Source of the DNA: Microvirga mediterraneensis
GTDB lineage: Bacteria; Pseudomonadota; Alphaproteobacteria; Rhizobiales; Beijerinckiaceae
Direction of reading: 5' to 3'
Length of the DNA stretch: 64,000 nt
NCBI RefSeq assembly: GCF_013520865.1
Contig: NZ_JACDXJ010000002.1
Coordinates: forward strand, 186,001 to 250,000
Shown here: piece after piece, positions 43,691 through 52,336 of the stretch
How the letters are laid out: each line of letters starts with the position of its first letter
Position numbering within the stretch: the stretch's first letter is position 1
Made by a program: the position numbers and the translations under genes
Notes under the pieces: generated by a model
Told to the model about the DNA's origin: nothing
Databases searched by the model: none
What the model saw: only the letters and a program-made list of their open reading frames with translations

Positions 43691-44929
43691 TTACATCGTG
43701 GCTTTAGGGTAATTAGGCTGGGTCAAGACCCAGTCGGCCGCATGAATAGCGGCCAGTAGGCTTAATCCCGTGTGGTAGCCGGGATCAAGGTCGGGCGTCG
43801 CCGGGACGAAATCAACCGGTCCATCCCTTGTTAAGGTCTGATAGGCTACCGAACCCCGCCAGTAGTGTGTGAAGAACGCATGATCGGCTTGCTCCCATAT
43901 GCGCAGGACCTCGTCGTCACCTGTCGCAGCGAAGCACAAGGCGGCAGATCGGATTGTCTCAGGCAGAGACCACCAGGGGCAGTAAGGACTTAAGCAATTG
44001 CCTGTTGCGGCCGAAACCGATAGGCAAAGGCCGGGTCCAATGAAGCCGCGAGTGAAGGAGGAGTGGAGCACAGACCAAAGCTGTTTCACTAAAGCGGGTT
44101 CGGCGCTGCCCTGCAGATGGTCTAGTGCGAAGCCTACGAACTCAATAGCATGCCCCACATTGCAGACATCCGTCCCAGGGACGTTGCGTAAAAGACCGCT
44201 CTGCGGGTCAAAATGATATTTGAGAATATGGGCGATGAAGCGATCAGCGAATGCTGACTGCTCACTCCGCCCAACGCGGTGGAGGAGGCCCGCCGCGCCA
44301 AGAAGGATCATCCGCGGACCGAAATCCTCAGGCTCATCTAAAGCCGCGCGGGGCGAGAGGTGACGGCGCTCGTCCATCTGGAACCGCCGCTGTTCGATCG
44401 CATCGACCACCCCGACTAGGTAAGTGAGATGCTCCGGAAGGTCCGCCGGAGCATAGCGTGCTGCCCCGGCGATGAGGCCCTTGGCAAAGAAAGCATCGGA
44501 ATAGGTGAACACTCCGTCAGCAGCAGACTGCTGGTGCAGCACGCCATCGGAACTAAGACAGACAGGGTTCAGGTCGCGGTCGTAGCAGAAATAGCCGTGT
44601 CCATCGCGGCGCTGCAGATCCAGGAGTGCATGATAGAGAGCAAACCCGGCCTCATCGAGTTCTGCGGCTAGGGTGGGCTCCTCCGTCTCGAAAAACGCCG
44701 CATGCGTCGCAACCGCCTCAAGCCCTCGCCCCTGGATCCAACCGTAGAGGTAGGAGGGTCCGCGTACCCCATCTGCGTCTCCATAGTCCGAGAGGCTCAG
44801 ACTGTTGACCTTGGTGTTGAGGAAAGTGCCGGCAATACGTGGGCGTGTGAGCATCCAACGTAAGGTTGCTGCATTGGACCGCACGTAACGGGCACGCACA
44901 TCTACCAGCGAGAAGTCCGATCCGTTCAT
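43691..44929 (-). CDS. AGE-family (N-acylglucosamine 2-epimerase-like) sugar isomerase
   Basis: 412 aa. An (alpha/alpha)6 barrel is suggested by repeated helical blocks. Conserved catalytic neighbourhoods are NVGHAIEFVGFALDHL (His of GHxxE), then PWWSLPETIRSAALCFAATG and DLDPGYHTGLSLLAAIHAAD. AGE enzymes epimerise or isomerise GlcNAc, mannose or cellobiose. Last gene of the eight-gene amino-sugar operon; overlaps the permease gene by 4 nt. Confidence 0.78.
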   Translation of the reverse strand: MNGSDFSLVDVRARYVRSNAATLRWMLTRPRIAGTFLNTKVNSLSLSDYGDADGVRGPSYLYGWIQGRGLEAVATHAAFFETEEPTLAAELDEAGFALYHALLDLQRRDGHGYFCYDRDLNPVCLSSDGVLHQQSAADGVFTYSDAFFAKGLIAGAARYAPADLPEHLTYLVGVVDAIEQRRFQMDERRHLSPRAALDEPEDFGPRMILLGAAGLLHRVGRSEQSAFADRFIAHILKYHFDPQSGLLRNVPGTDVCNVGHAIEFVGFALDHLQGSAEPALVKQLWSVLHSSFTRGFIGPGLCLSVSAATGNCLSPYCPWWSLPETIRSAALCFAATGDDEVLRIWEQADHAFFTHYWRGSVAYQTLTRDGPVDFVPATPDLDPGYHTGLSLLAAIHAADWVLTQPNYPKATM

Positions 44930-45798
44930 TCCTTCAGCCCCGTGCTCGCCACGCCCTGTACGAAGTTCCGGCGTAGCAGGACGAACAGTGTGATACTCGG
45001 AATAAGGACTAGCGCGGAGGCTGCACTGAGCCGCCCAAGATCAACCGTGAAGCCGGTCTGAAACAGAGCCAGCCCCACCTCGATCGTGTAGCTGTCCCGG
45101 GTCGTTGCTACGATCAAAGGCCATGCGAAGGCAGTCCAAGCCTGAAAAAAGGCCAGCACCCCAAGCGCTCCAAGAGCGCCGCGCAGGAGCGGCAGCACGA
45201 TACGCCAGAAGATCCAGAACTCCCCGGCGCCATCGATCCGGGCAGCTTCGAGCAACTCGTCTGGGATCGACTGGATCACGTTCTGCCGGATGAGGAAGAT
45301 GCCGAAGCTCATCACCAGGTAGCCCAGTAGCAAGCCCCAGGTGGTGTTGAGGATGCCAAGCGCTTTCGCCTGGAAATAGAGCGGGATCATGTAGACCTCG
45401 AACGGCACAATCGCCGTGGCGAGGATAATCGCGAAGAATACGTTGAACGCAGGGTAGCGGAACTTGCCCAGAATATAGCCGGAAATCGAAGAGGTCGCCA
45501 GAATGCAGACGGTAGACAGAACTGAGAACAGGATGCTGTTTCCGATCCAGCGCAGCAGTGGAGTGTCGCCAAGCACTGCCTTAAAGTTTGCCACTGTCGG
45601 ATCATCTGGAATGACAGTCGGCGGCCAGGCCAGCATTTCCTGCGGCGTCTTAAAGGCATTGGAGACGAGGAAGACCAGCGGCAGGATCATCAGCAGGCAT
45701 GTGGCCGTCAGCACCACATCGATCATGAGGTTGACCAAGCGCTCTTTCGTACGCATGGACATGCCGCGGATCGCAGTGTTTTCGGGGAGCGGTTTCAT
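44926..45798 (-). CDS. Sugar ABC transporter permease (MalG-like)
   Basis: 290 aa, six predicted helices (LMIDVVLTATCLLMILPLVF, VFFAIILATAIVPFEVYMIP and others). The EAA loop EAARIDGAGEFWIFWRIVLP contacts the ATPase. Carbohydrate uptake type 1 family. Coupled by 4-nt overlaps to the other permease upstream and the epimerase downstream. Confidence 0.9.
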   Translation of the reverse strand: MKPLPENTAIRGMSMRTKERLVNLMIDVVLTATCLLMILPLVFLVSNAFKTPQEMLAWPPTVIPDDPTVANFKAVLGDTPLLRWIGNSILFSVLSTVCILATSSISGYILGKFRYPAFNVFFAIILATAIVPFEVYMIPLYFQAKALGILNTTWGLLLGYLVMSFGIFLIRQNVIQSIPDELLEAARIDGAGEFWIFWRIVLPLLRGALGALGVLAFFQAWTAFAWPLIVATTRDSYTIEVGLALFQTGFTVDLGRLSAASALVLIPSITLFVLLRRNFVQGVASTGLKE

Positions 45799-46679
45799 CG
45801 GACGCCTTTCTCCCGTAACAGTCTGAACTGAATTAGGGTCAGGACCAGAACGATCGCCAGCAGAACAACCGCCTCGGAGGCAGCATAACCAACACGGTAG
45901 TTGCGAAAGCTGTTCTCCAGCATGTCGAGTACCAGAACGCGCACCTGCCGGCCTGGAGCACCCTGGGCGTCAGAGGCCAAGACGAAGGCCTGGGCATAGA
46001 CGTTGAAGCCGGACACCAGCGTAACGACCGAAACATACAGTGTAATCGGCTTGAGCAGGGGAATCGACAAATACCAAAAGCTCTGGGGGGCCGAGGCACC
46101 ATCGAGCTTGGCAGCCTCGTAGAGGGAGATCGGCAGGCTCTTGAAGCCCACAAGATAGATCATCACCGCATAGCCCAATGCCTGCCAGGAGCAGAGGACG
46201 ATGATGCACACAACTGACAGAACCGGATCAAAGAGCCAAGCCTTCGGCGCGAAGCCGAACGTCGTGAGAAGAGCGTTCAAAGGGCCGAGGCGGGCATCGA
46301 AGATCCACTTCCACGCCATGGCAGCCGGCACAAGCGAAACGACATGCGGAATGAAGATTGCCGTCTCGTAGAAACCGGCAAAGCGCGAGCGGGTGCGGTG
46401 ATAGATGAGAGCGGCCAGCACCAATGCAAGCGGGATAGTGATGAGCAGAACGCCGAATGCGATGATGGTGGTGTTAAGGAGTGCCTCCCGGAACAGCGGG
46501 TCTCCGGTAAGTTCCTCGAAGTTTGCAAGGCCGATGAATGGCTTGTTCTTCGATAGAATATCCCATTTGTGCAGGCTCAGGCGCAACGTGTCGCCGATAG
46601 GATAGATCCGGACATAGGCGAAAATCGCCAAAGTCGGCAAGATCGCGAGGAGTGCGAACATCCATCTCTTGCGCTGCAC
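45795..46679 (-). CDS. Sugar ABC transporter permease (MalF-like)
   Basis: 294 aa with six helices (WMFALLAILPTLAIFAYVRI, LLITIPLALVLAALIYH and others) and the EAA loop YEAAKLDGASAPQSFWYLSI. It pairs with the MalG-like subunit to form the channel. Separated from the binding-protein gene by a strong hairpin. No ATP-binding gene accompanies them, so the channel must use an MsmK/UgpC-type ATPase encoded elsewhere. Confidence 0.9.
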   Translation of the reverse strand: MQRKRWMFALLAILPTLAIFAYVRIYPIGDTLRLSLHKWDILSKNKPFIGLANFEELTGDPLFREALLNTTIIAFGVLLITIPLALVLAALIYHRTRSRFAGFYETAIFIPHVVSLVPAAMAWKWIFDARLGPLNALLTTFGFAPKAWLFDPVLSVVCIIVLCSWQALGYAVMIYLVGFKSLPISLYEAAKLDGASAPQSFWYLSIPLLKPITLYVSVVTLVSGFNVYAQAFVLASDAQGAPGRQVRVLVLDMLENSFRNYRVGYAASEAVVLLAIVLVLTLIQFRLLREKGVR

Positions 46680-46700
46680 CCGGATACCTCCTCAGACTCC

Positions 46701-46726
46701 GTCCGGTGCGCTCTTGCGCACCGGAC
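46701..46726 (-). terminator. Strong intercistronic hairpin between binding protein and permease
   Basis: GTCCGGTGCGC, loop TCTT, GCGCACCGGAC: a perfect 11-bp stem in the 73-bp gap after the binding-protein gene. No T-run on the minus strand. It probably protects the upstream message and lowers read-through into the permease genes, giving excess binding protein. Confidence 0.65.
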
Positions 46727-46752
46727 GACGCAAGACAAAACGGCGTAGGAGG

Positions 46753-48066
46753 TTACTTCCCAAGAAGACCTTCGCGGCGGAGGATCTGGTTGGTCTCGTC
46801 CGCAGCCGACTTGAGGAAAGCATCGATGGCTGCATCATCCTTTGCCAGTGACGCATTGCGGAAGGCATTGGTGAGCTGGGCGGCCAAACGCGTCAGTACC
46901 TCCTCGATCGGTCCGATCGAGGGCAGCGTGAAGAACTTGTAATCCTTCGGGTAGTTCACGAAGGCGTTGAACGCCGGGGCCGCGTTGGTCACGCTGGAGT
47001 AGTCAACTCCGGAGCGATTCGGCAGCCAGCCGACATTCTTGAGTAGCCACGTCAGATTCTCGGGCTCGTTGGTGGCCATGACGAAGTCCCAGGCCGCCTT
47101 GGCATCAGCGCCTTCGGCCTTCACATAGAGATTGGTCGGCAGGGCAATCGAGCCACGTGGCAGCGGAGCGGTAGCATAGGTGAGGTTGGGCGCCTTGGAG
47201 GCGATGTCACCGATTACCCAGGACTCGCGGATAAACATGGCGGTCTGACCACGCTCAAAAGCCTCTGCATCGGCCGGCATCTCGGGCGTAACGGTCTTGA
47301 GAACATGTACGTTCTGCAGGTACTGCTTGAGTGTCGCGCGACCAGCCTCGTTGGCGTAGTTGGCACGCCACTTGCCGTCGGCTGTCGGCTCGAGCACGGA
47401 GCCGCCATACTGGAACAGATTGATCCAGAACTTCTCAGCGATACCCTGCCCGCCGCCGGTGAGGCGCAGGCTCCAGCCGGAAACGGTTGGATTGCCATCA
47501 GGGCCTCGCTTCGTCAGCTTCTCGGCATATTGGGTATACTCCTCCATGGTCTTGGGTGGCGTGGTCAACCCAGCCGCCTTGAACATGTCGGTGTTGTAGA
47601 AAAGTGCAGCCTGCCCGCGGAACAGGGGCACGCCGTAGACCGCACCATCATAGCTTGCGTTGGATGTGAAGAACTCGTCAAAATTGGTCTTGCCTTTGAC
47701 GAAATTGGCCACCGCGTCGGGAGCCTTCGGCAGGAGGTCGTTTTCGAGATAACGGCGAACAGTAGAGCCTTGGAGCTCGATCACGGTTGCACCGGCAACA
47801 CCGGAGGTGAGGCCGAGTGCGATGCGTTTCTCATGCTCGCGAAGCGCAATGGCTTCGACCTTGACGTTGAGATTCGGGTGCTTGGCCTTGAGGCCTTGCG
47901 CCACGTGCTCGTAGAACGGTGCCATTTCCGGATAGCCGCTCCAGACCGTGACGGTCTGCGCTGAGGCGGCAGAAAGCCCAGTGAGCATGAACGCTCCGAG
48001 CAAAGCCGTGCGGCCCGAACGCCGCTTCAGTGAAGTCGTGGTGGCAGAATTCAGCGCGCCGATCAT
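46753..48066 (-). CDS. Sugar ABC transporter substrate-binding protein (SBP_bac_1)
   Basis: 437 aa. Signal region GRTALLGAFMLTGLSAASA (cleavage near residue 36) and a family-1 binding protein pattern: TVTVWSGYPEMAPFYEHVAQ, LFYNTDMFKAAGLTTPPKTM, then EEYTQYAEKLTKRGPDGNPT. It binds an oligosaccharide or amino sugar in the periplasm. The context of NagA and NagB points to GlcNAc-type glycans. Confidence 0.9.
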   Translation of the reverse strand: MIGALNSATTTSLKRRSGRTALLGAFMLTGLSAASAQTVTVWSGYPEMAPFYEHVAQGLKAKHPNLNVKVEAIALREHEKRIALGLTSGVAGATVIELQGSTVRRYLENDLLPKAPDAVANFVKGKTNFDEFFTSNASYDGAVYGVPLFRGQAALFYNTDMFKAAGLTTPPKTMEEYTQYAEKLTKRGPDGNPTVSGWSLRLTGGGQGIAEKFWINLFQYGGSVLEPTADGKWRANYANEAGRATLKQYLQNVHVLKTVTPEMPADAEAFERGQTAMFIRESWVIGDIASKAPNLTYATAPLPRGSIALPTNLYVKAEGADAKAAWDFVMATNEPENLTWLLKNVGWLPNRSGVDYSSVTNAAPAFNAFVNYPKDYKFFTLPSIGPIEEVLTRLAAQLTNAFRNASLAKDDAAIDAFLKSAADETNQILRREGLLGK

Positions 48067-48117
48067 CCCGTTCCCCTGGTTTTAATGGTGTCGAAGCTGG
48101 CAAATGGCAGGTTGTCA

Positions 48118-48131
48118 TGCAACCGGTTGCT
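48118..48131. promoter_or_regulatory. LacI-type operator, copy 1
   Basis: TGCAACCGGTTGCT, a palindrome centred on CCGG, 52 bp upstream of the binding-protein start. The perfect version lies at 52222-52235 in the gap between nagB and the LacI regulator gene. Two copies in one locus with a LacI protein strongly suggest its binding sites; this one would give the transporter genes their own promoter control. Confidence 0.75.
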
Positions 48132-48164
48132 GGTCAAGAAGCCCCCAGTGACTCAGTAGGACAA

Positions 48165-49436
48165 TCATCTCACTCCAATTGATTTTTCGGTTCTCCTAGA
48201 AAGAAGAGTAATGGCCGCTTCGGCCAAAGCTTCGGCCGATCCGGAGGCGAAGGTGGCTGGCTGGCCATAGTAGCGGTGTGCCTCGTCAACCTCATATCCG
48301 CCGAACGCATATTCAGACGCTGGAGGGATGTAGCCGGGATTGTCTTCTGCAAAGCCAAAAACAAAACCCGGGTTGCCGGACATCTTTTGGCGAATTTGAA
48401 GCGCCGTCTCCGCAAAAATCTCCCCTGGAAGGGCAACGATCTGCACGCCTCCCCAGTTCATCATGGAGACACGCGCCTCAACTGGTTCCAGAGGGCGCCC
48501 TGCCGTTTCTTTTGCCCAGGCAATCCAATGGTTGAGTAGCGCTGCGCGCGCGGGATCCGCAGTCTCCCGCTCGCGATACCAGCGCTCGGCCAAGGCCTCT
48601 GGGGTCTCCGTCTCGCGCCGCTCGAAGCCGAGATGGAGGATCCGGTTCGCCACCGAGACGTGTTCTCCCAGTGGCACCTCGTCAGCTCGACATGCGGCGG
48701 CGGCAATCCGCTCGCCGTAGGCCTGTGCAGACTCGAAGCTGCGATATGTGCTGGGCGCGAGGCTGATTGAAGCATGTGCGGAGTGACCGGTATTAGAGTC
48801 TCCCGCGCAACCAGTGAGAAACAGTGCCATGGCGCCGGGATGGGCGGCTTCAAGGCGCTCGCGCACATAGTGCGGGTAATCGGCCGTCCAAAGTCGGTTG
48901 TCGGCGCCGAGCACCACTGGGTGACAGGCATAGGCCGTGATCACTGCCATTAGGCCGCCGGCAGCGTCGTGGATGCGCAGCACCGGCAAGGAAGAGTCAG
49001 TCATGCCACCGGTATGGCGACGGTTTCGGGCCACTCCGGGGTCCGTGCCCCATCCGGCGGTTAGATGGGCGGGCCGGGTAGACGCTACCGCCTCATTGAT
49101 CGCGTACACACATGCAGCTTCCAGACGCTCGAGATAAGCTGTGTCGGGCTGCTGACTAAGGCGGCCCATCATCGAGACAGGGCCACCATGCGTATGCAGC
49201 GCCGCCACGACCACATTGTCGGCGGGCAACACGCACCGATCGCGGATGCGACGCACCATGTCGCCATGAAAGCCGATCACGTCGGCTACCACGAGGGCGG
49301 TGCTCTCCACCGCGACGGCGCGAACGGTTAGAGGATCATGCGCGCCGAGCGCAGGCTGGCTGCGGGCCGCAAACCCGGAGAGGGCGAGTCCTGCCGGCGG
49401 CGTGATGTCCACCAGGGCTGTTCCGGCGCGGATCAT
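48165..49436 (-). CDS. Neutral ceramidase-like amidohydrolase domain protein
   Basis: 423 aa from MIRAGTALVDITPPAGLALS. This opening and the metal-site segment VVAALHTHGGPVSM, then TAYACHPVVLG and LFLTGCAGDSNTG, fit the N-terminal domain of alkaline/neutral non-lysosomal ceramidase-like proteins, which hydrolyse N-acyl bonds. No signal peptide, so cytoplasmic. Next to NagA it may remove N-acyl groups or handle a modified amino sugar. Its ATG overlaps the nagA stop (ATGA at 49433-49436). Confidence 0.78.
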   Translation of the reverse strand: MIRAGTALVDITPPAGLALSGFAARSQPALGAHDPLTVRAVAVESTALVVADVIGFHGDMVRRIRDRCVLPADNVVVAALHTHGGPVSMMGRLSQQPDTAYLERLEAACVYAINEAVASTRPAHLTAGWGTDPGVARNRRHTGGMTDSSLPVLRIHDAAGGLMAVITAYACHPVVLGADNRLWTADYPHYVRERLEAAHPGAMALFLTGCAGDSNTGHSAHASISLAPSTYRSFESAQAYGERIAAAACRADEVPLGEHVSVANRILHLGFERRETETPEALAERWYRERETADPARAALLNHWIAWAKETAGRPLEPVEARVSMMNWGGVQIVALPGEIFAETALQIRQKMSGNPGFVFGFAEDNPGYIPPASEYAFGGYEVDEAHRYYGQPATFASGSAEALAEAAITLLSRRTEKSIGVR

Positions 49437-50584
49437 CGCGAGAAAACCTGTTCGCCTCGCAGCCAAACGGCCGAAACATCGAGCCGGCGCTGTCCTTCCT
49501 GCCAAGCGAACTGTATTAAATCGGCCGGGGTGCCAACGGCGAGGCGCCCCCGGCCGCCGGCGATGCGACCGGGGTTCTCCGTTGCGAGCCTGAGGCCTTC
49601 GCTAAGCGTCAGTCCTGCCATCTGAACGGCGATTGCGACATTGGCACAAAGCGGTAACCCGGCACCGGCGAGATACGGTGTGCCGGCAATGCCGACACGT
49701 CCGTCGGCTGTGACCTCGACACTGCCACCTACAGGCTGTTCGTAAAGGCCTGGTGGCATGCCGGCGAGTGCGACTGCGTCCGATACCAGGATGGCTCTCT
49801 CGAGACCCTTCGCCCGAACCATCGCCTTGAACGTGTCGGCCGGGAGATGATGGCCATCAGCGATGAAGGTTGCAGTCAGTCGGTCATCTGCGAGCTGGCT
49901 CCACAAAAAATTGGGGTGTCGGGGTAGGGTGGCCGCGGCGCCGTTGCCCAGATGTGTGGAGAGGCTCGCTCCCGCCCCAGCGGCTTCGTGAATCTCATTG
50001 GGTGAGGCGGCTGTGTGGCCGAGAGCCACATGAACGCCACGCTGTACGAGGGCTGATATGTAATCAATTGCGCCGGGCTGCTCGGGGGCTAGCGTGACAA
50101 GGCCGACGAGGCCGGAGCTTACCGCCTGCCAGCGCTCAAACTCTTCGAGGGAGGGCGCCCTCACATGGGCGGCCGGATGAGCGCCGCGTGGTCCGTCCAG
50201 TGGAGAAATGGAGGGCCCCTCGACGTGAACGAAAGGAACCATCTCGGCTACGAACGGAAATCGGCGGCGGGCCTCCGCAATGACCGTCAGCGCGCGGATG
50301 ATGTCGGCCTCCGGCGCGGTGATCAGTGTCGGCAGAAAGGTCGTGACGCCCACCGAGAGCATATGGTCCGCCAGCGTCTTCACCCGCTTTGGCGTAAGGT
50401 GGCCGTCATTGAGATCAAGGCCCGCAAAGCCGTTCACCTGTAGGTCGACTAAGCCGGGTGCAACATATTCATGACTTGTTCCATCCGCAGCCTGGATCGC
50501 CGCGATGACACCCTCCTCGACCGTAATAGCGATGGCCTCACCGGTCGCGGGATTGCGTCCCCGAATGTGGCCAGACGAATTCAC
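49433..50584 (-). CDS. nagA: N-acetylglucosamine-6-phosphate deacetylase
   Basis: 383 aa from a GTG at 50584 that overlaps the stop of the SIS gene (GTGA). An upstream start at 50665 would overlap further. Conserved blocks: VAPGLVDLQVNGFAGLDLND, then THLGNGAAATLPRHPN (metal His), TFIADGHHLPADTFKAMV and ILVSDAVALAGMPPGLY with the catalytic Asp. It converts GlcNAc-6-P to GlcN-6-P, the substrate of the NagB enzyme encoded two genes upstream. HGLR-type metal residues appear in altered form, so the natural acyl group could vary. Confidence 0.88.
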   Translation of the reverse strand: MNSSGHIRGRNPATGEAIAITVEEGVIAAIQAADGTSHEYVAPGLVDLQVNGFAGLDLNDGHLTPKRVKTLADHMLSVGVTTFLPTLITAPEADIIRALTVIAEARRRFPFVAEMVPFVHVEGPSISPLDGPRGAHPAAHVRAPSLEEFERWQAVSSGLVGLVTLAPEQPGAIDYISALVQRGVHVALGHTAASPNEIHEAAGAGASLSTHLGNGAAATLPRHPNFLWSQLADDRLTATFIADGHHLPADTFKAMVRAKGLERAILVSDAVALAGMPPGLYEQPVGGSVEVTADGRVGIAGTPYLAGAGLPLCANVAIAVQMAGLTLSEGLRLATENPGRIAGGRGRLAVGTPADLIQFAWQEGQRRLDVSAVWLRGEQVFSR

Positions 50585-51360
50585 AGGGCTCTGACCCGGT
50601 TGTGGAAATTCGCAATGAAGCGTGCATTGGCTTCGTCGCCACCTGGGGCGTTGCCGCTCCGCCACACGGGCGGCTCGATGCCACGCTCAATGAGCTTGGA
50701 TACGGTACGGATCACCAGGCAGTTGAGCGCGAATGCATTGGCGAAGGTGGAGATCGCCGCGACGTCTTGGCTCATTCCTGGAACGCGCACGACGGCGTCG
50801 CCGATCGGAACCTTGGTGTCGATTGCGATGTCGACCAGGTCGTGCAGGTTCTGGCGGGTGGGGTGTCGGGCTGGGTGCTCAGGGGAGGTGTTGCTGGCAT
50901 GCTCGCGCGAACTGATGCCAATCAGGAACACGCCACGCGCCTTGGCTTCGATGGCTGCATCGATCAGAGCCGCGTTGATACCATAGGCGTTGACGAGGAT
51001 GAGAAGGTCGCCTTGGCCGAGCCGCTGGTTGGCGATCACCACCTTGCCGTAGCCAGGCGTGCGTTCGACCGCCATGGAGCGCAGAGCCCCGTTGGAGAGC
51101 AGCGTTCCTTCATCAAGAATGGCACTGACATGCATCAGTCCTCCCGCACGGAAGAACACTTCCTGCGAAGCGAGATTTGAATGTCCGCCAGGACCGAAGA
51201 TATGAATTAGTTGATCAGCCGCAATCTGATCGGCGAGACGAGCGGCGGCCCTGTCTGTCGCGGTACGTTCCTCTGTCAGGATGCGCTGCATCAGGTCTGT
51301 TGTAGATGCGAGGTAGGCGTCGCAGAGGGCATCGGCGTCAATGAGTTCACCGTTCGGCAT
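50581..51360 (-). CDS. SIS-domain sugar-phosphate isomerase/binding protein
   Basis: 259 aa from the ATG at 51360, or 265 from 51378. SIS fold: IHIFGPGGHSNLASQEVFFR (phosphate loop), LLILVNAYGINAALIDAAIE, then GVFLIGISSREHASNTSPEH. Similar to the UPF0309/sugar-isomerase-domain proteins of about 250 aa that occur with NagA/NagB. It overlaps the nagB end by a few bases. Possibly handles a phosphorylated amino sugar such as the product of an AGE-type or Gfo/Idh/MocA step. Confidence 0.8.
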   Translation of the reverse strand: MPNGELIDADALCDAYLASTTDLMQRILTEERTATDRAAARLADQIAADQLIHIFGPGGHSNLASQEVFFRAGGLMHVSAILDEGTLLSNGALRSMAVERTPGYGKVVIANQRLGQGDLLILVNAYGINAALIDAAIEAKARGVFLIGISSREHASNTSPEHPARHPTRQNLHDLVDIAIDTKVPIGDAVVRVPGMSQDVAAISTFANAFALNCLVIRTVSKLIERGIEPPVWRSGNAPGGDEANARFIANFHNRVRAL

Positions 51361-52141
51361 CGGGGTCGGACTCCGCATCGAGGTAAAGGGTGCAGTGAGC
51401 CTGCTGACGCAGGATGCTGGCCGGGCAAGTAGTCGCTACTGGCCCATAGAGGGTCCGGCGAACGGCGTCCCGCTTGACGAGGCCCGGAACAATGCAGAAC
51501 AGGCGATCGGCTCGCAGGAGGCGCGGGATCGTAAGCGTCAATGCCTTCTCGGGAACATCGTCGTAACGCGCGAAACATTGATCATCGACCTGCTGCTGGC
51601 GGCAGGTCTCGTCAAGAGCAACAATCTTGACGTCGAGCGGGTCATGGAAGTCCGCCACGGGGGGGTCATTGAACGCAATATGGCCGTTAACGCCGATACC
51701 AAGGCAGACGAGGTCGATGGGCGCCTCAGCCAAGCGAGCCGCGTAGGTCTCCGCCGCCGTAGTGGGATCCGGTTCGGGGACAATGTGATGTACAGCCGCG
51801 AAGGGGAGATGAGCGAACAGGGCTTCATCAAGCCAGTGCGCAAAACGCTGCGGCGCATCAGCCGGAAGACCTATGTATTCATCCATATGAAAGGCCGTTA
51901 CCCGGTCCCATTCAATTGTCCGCTCCTCCCGAAGCCGACGGAGGGTTTCGGCCTGGCTAGGCGCGGCAGCAAAAATCATTCGCACTTGGGATTGGCGGCT
52001 TAGCCGCTCTCGGAGTTCTGCCGCAATTGCGCTGGCGCTGGCGGCCCCCATCTCAGCCCGCGTGCGGTAGCTCTCCATACGAAGCTGCTCGACCATGCGA
52101 TGACTCACTGGGGCAGGGGACTGGGTAGGAGTATCCGTCAC
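51347..52141 (-). CDS. nagB: Glucosamine-6-phosphate deaminase
   Basis: 264 aa from a GTG at 52141 with AAGAGG five bases upstream. The ATG at 52210 would start only 12 bp from the operator, so I prefer the GTG. Signature motifs: TAFHMDEYIGLPADAPQRF and LGIGVNGHIAFNDPP with the catalytic Asp/His region. Converts GlcN-6-P to fructose-6-P and ammonia. First gene of the operon, under the TGCAACCGGTTGCA operator. Confidence 0.9.
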   Translation of the reverse strand: MTDTPTQSPAPVSHRMVEQLRMESYRTRAEMGAASASAIAAELRERLSRQSQVRMIFAAAPSQAETLRRLREERTIEWDRVTAFHMDEYIGLPADAPQRFAHWLDEALFAHLPFAAVHHIVPEPDPTTAAETYAARLAEAPIDLVCLGIGVNGHIAFNDPPVADFHDPLDVKIVALDETCRQQQVDDQCFARYDDVPEKALTLTIPRLLRADRLFCIVPGLVKRDAVRRTLYGPVATTCPASILRQQAHCTLYLDAESDPDAER

Positions 52142-52221
52142 GGTAGCCTCTTGAATGCGGCGAGCCAGCTGATGTGGTGGGCTCTTGTGCTCTGACTCTG
52201 GCAATGGCATGAACTAAACCC

Positions 52222-52235
52222 TGCAACCGGTTGCA
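52222..52235. promoter_or_regulatory. LacI-type operator, copy 2 (perfect palindrome)
   Basis: TGCAACCGGTTGCA, a perfect 14-bp palindrome with central CCGG, lies in the divergent gap between nagB and the lacI-like gene. Matches the copy at 48118 in 13 of 14 positions. Likely binding site of the divergently encoded LacI protein, controlling both directions. Confidence 0.8.
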
Positions 52236-52336
52236 TGTCAACGGGCTGACTGGGGGAACTCCATTCTAAAGGAAGGAGCGAGCATTGTACTTGAGTGAAA
52301 TGGCCGGTACTGGTGGCTGGTGACAAAGGGGCAACG